In this document: positions 5,684 through 7,605 of the stretch, in pieces | Layout: each line of letters starts with the position of its first letter | Numbering within the stretch: position 1 is the first letter of the stretch | Assembly: GCA_902772715.1 (NCBI GenBank) | Contig: CACYBT010000219.1 | Coordinates: 1 to 7,605, forward strand | Length of the DNA: 7,605 nucleotides | Direction of reading: 5' to 3' | Source of the DNA: an uncultured Succinivibrio sp. | GTDB lineage: Bacteria > Pseudomonadota > Gammaproteobacteria > Enterobacterales > Succinivibrionaceae | The notes under the pieces: model-generated | What the model was told of the DNA's origin: nothing | Database searches by the model: none | The model's input: only the letters and a program-made list of their open reading frames with translations | Translations under genes and position numbers: made by a program

Positions 5684-6277
5684 TTAATCCTCAAGTGATA
5701 AACCGATATTGGAAAGACCATCACGAAGAGCCATTTTTTTTAGTTTAAGCGTCAGATCTTTTGAGCGAGGTGAATTATTAATCTGATTTAGAACCTCCAC
5801 CTGAAAGGATACCTCATCATCAACGCTCGGCATTTCCCGCAGTTGTTCATCAGAAAATTCAGCATCCTCATCCTGCTCAATTTTGCGCACCACACCGCCA
5901 AGCGAAGCACGACATGCCATTTCTGCCTCCTCACCCTCATGCAGAATAATTGCCAGAATAGCCGCAGAAAGAGAAAGAGTTGCATCTAGGGAATAAAGAT
6001 CACCTACCGATAAGTTCTTTTCTTCATCTTTTAGGAGATAAGGTTCAAAATCATCCAAAAGTTTTTCTAAATCAATATGATTGAACTTATCCGTATGAAA
6101 TTCCCACATGGTATCAAGCGTCTGAGCATAGGCTTTTTTGCCACCTCTGACATTATTAACATCACACCAAAGTGCATAATTAGGGTATTGTCTTTGTGCA
6201 AGCACAAGTGCAAAAAGGCTTTGGCGCCAAGGAGAAAGGTCTCTTAACATCAAAAAGAATTTATCACCAAATATCAC
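5684..6277 (-). CDS. yjaG: YjaG-like DUF416 family protein
   Basis: The predicted soluble cytosolic protein resembles E. coli YjaG (196 aa): YPNYALWC (31-38), DTMWE (55-59), EQLREMPSVDDE (144-155) and SNIGLSLED at the C-terminus match in order. The function of the family is not established. I place the start at GTG 6277 because GGAG lies 6 nt upstream (6287-6284) and the resulting 197 residues match the family length. An in-frame ATG at 6289 would add four residues but has no visible ribosome binding site. In E. coli, yjaG lies a few genes from purHD, so proximity to the purine operon appears conserved, here with hupA and the zra genes absent from the interval. It faces the permease gene with 2 nt between stop codons. 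A central acidic stretch (QDEDAEFSDEQ) is notable. Confidence 0.92.
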   Translation of the reverse strand: MIFGDKFFLMLRDLSPWRQSLFALVLAQRQYPNYALWCDVNNVRGGKKAYAQTLDTMWEFHTDKFNHIDLEKLLDDFEPYLLKDEEKNLSVGDLYSLDATLSLSAAILAIILHEGEEAEMACRASLGGVVRKIEQDEDAEFSDEQLREMPSVDDEVSFQVEVLNQINNSPRSKDLTLKLKKMALRDGLSNIGLSLED

Positions 6278-6411
6278 GCTGCACTCCATTACAAATTTTT
6301 TAAACAGATCTTATTTTAAGCAAAATTTACACTTGAGAACTTTAATAGTTTAAACCAAAATCCCAAGAAAACTCTTATTTTTTGCGACATACATTCAACT
6401 TTTTAATTTTC

Positions 6412-6439
6412 ATAATAAATTTTTATCTCAATAACTCAA
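6412..6439 (-). promoter_or_regulatory. predicted yjaG promoter
   Basis: On the minus strand TTGAGT (6439-6434) is followed after 16 nt by TATTAT (6417-6412), a fair sigma70 pair. Transcription would begin near 6405, giving an AT-rich leader of roughly 125 nt before the yjaG start. Confidence 0.4.
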
Positions 6440-6461
6440 TCACTAGAAATTATTCTTAATT

Positions 6462-6510
6462 ACTGTGCTAAAATAATCCATATAAAAATATATAACAATT
6501 ATTTCACAGT
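6462..6510. repeat. nested 49-bp dyad overlapping a promoter element
   Basis: The outer arms are ACTGTG (6462-6467) and CACAGT (6505-6510). The next arms are AAATAAT (6471-6477) and ATTATTT (6498-6504), with three extra bases (CTA) on the left. The inner stem is ATATA (6480-6484), AAAA, TATAT (6489-6493). The plus-strand extended -10, TGC-TAAAAT (6466-6474), lies inside the left arm. A bound regulator or a hairpin in the minus-strand yjaG transcript could both follow from this layout. Confidence 0.5.
6466..6474 (+). promoter_or_regulatory. predicted extended -10 promoter of the OapA/MepM-like gene
   Basis: TGC-TAAAAT matches an extended -10 element, and no good -35 is seen. It resembles the TGC-TAGAAT before purH. 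Transcription would begin near 6481, giving a leader of about 160 nt that includes the repeated motif and the small leader ORF. Confidence 0.35.
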
Positions 6511-6575
6511 CTTGACTACCGCAATTACAAGCCTACAGCGTTGAAAAAACGCGAACTCTGTTTAGAAGGATTCTT

Positions 6576-6605
6576 ATGAACCTTTTACTGGTTATTCCTT
6601 TCTAA
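6576..6605 (+). CDS. possible 9-codon leader ORF (MNLLLVIPF)
   Basis: ATG 6576 is preceded at 5 nt by AAGGA (6566-6570), as good as any ribosome binding site in the window, yet the frame ends at TAA after nine hydrophobic codons (Met-Asn-Leu-Leu-Leu-Val-Ile-Pro-Phe). It ends 35 nt before the GTG of the OapA/MepM-like gene. It could be a leader peptide that modulates translation of the gene below, or a remnant of an older start region. There is no direct evidence that it is expressed. Confidence 0.35.
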   Translation: MNLLLVIPF

Positions 6606-6640
6606 GGTGAGTTCTTTGTCAAAAAAGTAGGTGGATAACT

Positions 6641-7605
6641 GTGGCAGATATTGTTTGTTGTAAAAACCAAGACTCATCTAATGATAACCAAATGATTTTT
6701 GAAGATTTTATTTCTAAAGAGGCTACAGTCTCTCCAGAATGGAAAGGACCATTAACTGGTAAACACTACAAAGCAATTTTTTCCGTTTTTGTTCTTGTTC
6801 TAGGTCTTGCACTTGCAACAAATCGCGAAGTGTATCAGTTTTTTGTACCCGATGAAGACGGCGAAATGCTCACTACCTCTGAATTGCTGGCCTATGAACC
6901 AGCACACAAAACTGAACAGGTACCTTTGGCAGAGCTTTGGGGAATTGGCAATCAGAAAAAGGCTGAAGCCCTTGAAAATTACGATGACACTCTAAATGAT
7001 GCAGAACTTGCCGATTCCGATGACAAACTAGATGAAGAACTAGTCTCACTTGCCAAACAGAATAATGAGGAGCTGCCATTACCTGATGACAGTCAGGGTA
7101 AATGGATAACCGAAAATATTCAGAAGGGTGACACCATCTATTCCGTATTTTCTGATCTTAATATCAGTGCGTCAACTTTGGCTAATATCATCAATGAGCA
7201 TAAAGAATACCGTAACAGCATCAATGCTGTTAAGGTTGGTGAAAATATTTCCTTTTTGCTAGACATAAAGGGAGATTTGGTTGTACTTATTAAACCTATT
7301 TCCCAAAGTGAACAGTTACGTTTTTTTAAGACTGACAAAAGTGGCGTTTTTGCCGTAAAACGTGAAAAAATAAACTCCTACACGATGGACGACAGTAGCA
7401 TTACTGAAGCTTTAACGCTTGCTTCACGTGATCCGGTAAAGGCTGAACCTCAAAATCTTACAGCCCAAAACAAAGAGTTAGCTCCGGCCAATGCCAACAA
7501 GGACAAAAAACAGGAGAAACCTGTAGTTATTGCCAAAAAAGAGGAGCCTAAACAGAAACTCTCCCCTATCGAGAGTCGTGGGCGTTTGGTGGTTGTCACC
7601 ATTAA
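6641..7605 (+). CDS. OapA/MepM-family cell-envelope protein, 3' end outside window
   Basis: The visible 321 residues begin at GTG 6641, with AGGTGGA 6 nt upstream and an in-frame stop at 6608, so no better start exists. Residues 1-41 look cytoplasmic. GKHYKAIFSVFVLVLGLALA (40-59) is a single membrane anchor preceded by the LTGKHYK pattern seen in OapA N-terminal segments (LPxxH). Next comes an acidic, poorly conserved stretch (about 70-152). The LysM-like OapA domain follows (about 155-240): WITENIQKGDTIYSVFSDLN (155-174), LKISA-type turn ISASTLANII, then VGENISFLLD and the PISQSEQLRFFKT strand, parallel to E. coli MepM. A Lys/Pro/Gln-rich linker (about 264-310) then leads to RGRLVVVTI at the edge. 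MepM-type proteins bind peptidoglycan in the periplasm and cut its cross-links with a C-terminal M23 domain; that domain is not in the window, so peptidase function is inferred. Confidence 0.88.
   Translation, partial: MADIVCCKNQDSSNDNQMIFEDFISKEATVSPEWKGPLTGKHYKAIFSVFVLVLGLALATNREVYQFFVPDEDGEMLTTSELLAYEPAHKTEQVPLAELWGIGNQKKAEALENYDDTLNDAELADSDDKLDEELVSLAKQNNEELPLPDDSQGKWITENIQKGDTIYSVFSDLNISASTLANIINEHKEYRNSINAVKVGENISFLLDIKGDLVVLIKPISQSEQLRFFKTDKSGVFAVKREKINSYTMDDSSITEALTLASRDPVKAEPQNLTAQNKELAPANANKDKKQEKPVVIAKKEEPKQKLSPIESRGRLVVVTI

Larger units (their letters stand above)
6278..6640. other. AT-rich divergent intergenic region between yjaG and the OapA/MepM-like gene
   Basis: This region of about 360 nt serves two divergent genes. 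It holds a yjaG promoter candidate (6412-6439), a nested dyad (6462-6510) overlapping a plus-strand extended -10 element, an 11-nt motif shared with the purH leader (6515-6525), a small hairpin GCGTT-GAAAA-AACGC (6538-6552) and a 9-codon leader ORF (6576-6605). Between about 6290 and 6400 I see nothing beyond an AT-rich leader for yjaG, including the octamer palindrome GTTTAAAC. Confidence 0.7.

Noticed and set aside
6513..6539. TTGACT...TACAGC promoter on the plus strand
   Set aside because: The -35 is good, but the spacing is 15 nt and the -10 match is poor; the extended -10 at 6466-6474 is more likely.
6873..7079. Minus-strand open frame with repeated LVCHRNRQVLHHLECHRNFQ-like sequence
   Set aside because: The apparent repeat is a reverse-strand reflection of acidic codons in the OapA/MepM-like gene; there is no start-site support.

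Overview
The window looks like an AT-rich gammaproteobacterial chromosome. PurH (529 aa) and PurD (433 aa) follow the E. coli proteins almost residue for residue, a YjaG/DUF416 gene lies beside them as it lies near purHD in E. coli, and an OapA/MepM-type envelope protein begins at the right edge. Low GC plus this gene set would suit a host-associated Aeromonadales/Succinivibrionaceae-like bacterium. That placement is inference from protein resemblance, not a measured phylogeny.

Layout. (1) Bases 1-1543, minus strand: two adjacent reading frames (1301-1543 and 96-1172) that I read as one ~482-residue ISLre2/UPF0236-like transposase gene, split by a -1 shift at a T8-C-A9 homopolymer tract. The second frame has no ribosome binding site of its own and stays open back to the tract. 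The first has a good promoter and Shine-Dalgarno site. (2) Bases 1544-1989: an AT-rich divergent intergenic region with a 20-bp perfect palindrome, a cluster of interlocking AATGT/ACATT half-sites, likely promoters, and a purH leader with three short hairpins. (3) Bases 1990-5681, plus strand: purH, purD and a TSUP (TauE/SafE) membrane permease, tightly packed, the last two overlapping by 4 nt. (4) Bases 5684-6277, minus strand: a yjaG-like DUF416 gene convergent with the operon, only 2 nt between stop codons. (5) Bases 6278-6640: a second divergent intergenic region with a nested dyad, a candidate promoter and a 9-codon leader ORF. (6) Bases 6641 to the right edge, plus strand: an OapA/MepM-family protein with one membrane anchor and a LysM-like OapA domain. 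Its expected M23 peptidase domain lies beyond the window.

Functionally, purH and purD supply the last two steps of IMP synthesis and the GAR synthetase step. The permease is probably co-transcribed with them, but its substrate cannot be read from sequence. The OapA/MepM-like protein belongs to cell-wall remodelling. The transposase-like gene is the accessory part: its frameshift, apparent loss of a catalytic Asp and atypical C-terminus point to a decayed or repurposed transposase. I found no convincing new multi-gene system. The best leads are the homopolymer-split gene and the palindromic elements in the two divergent intergenic regions.
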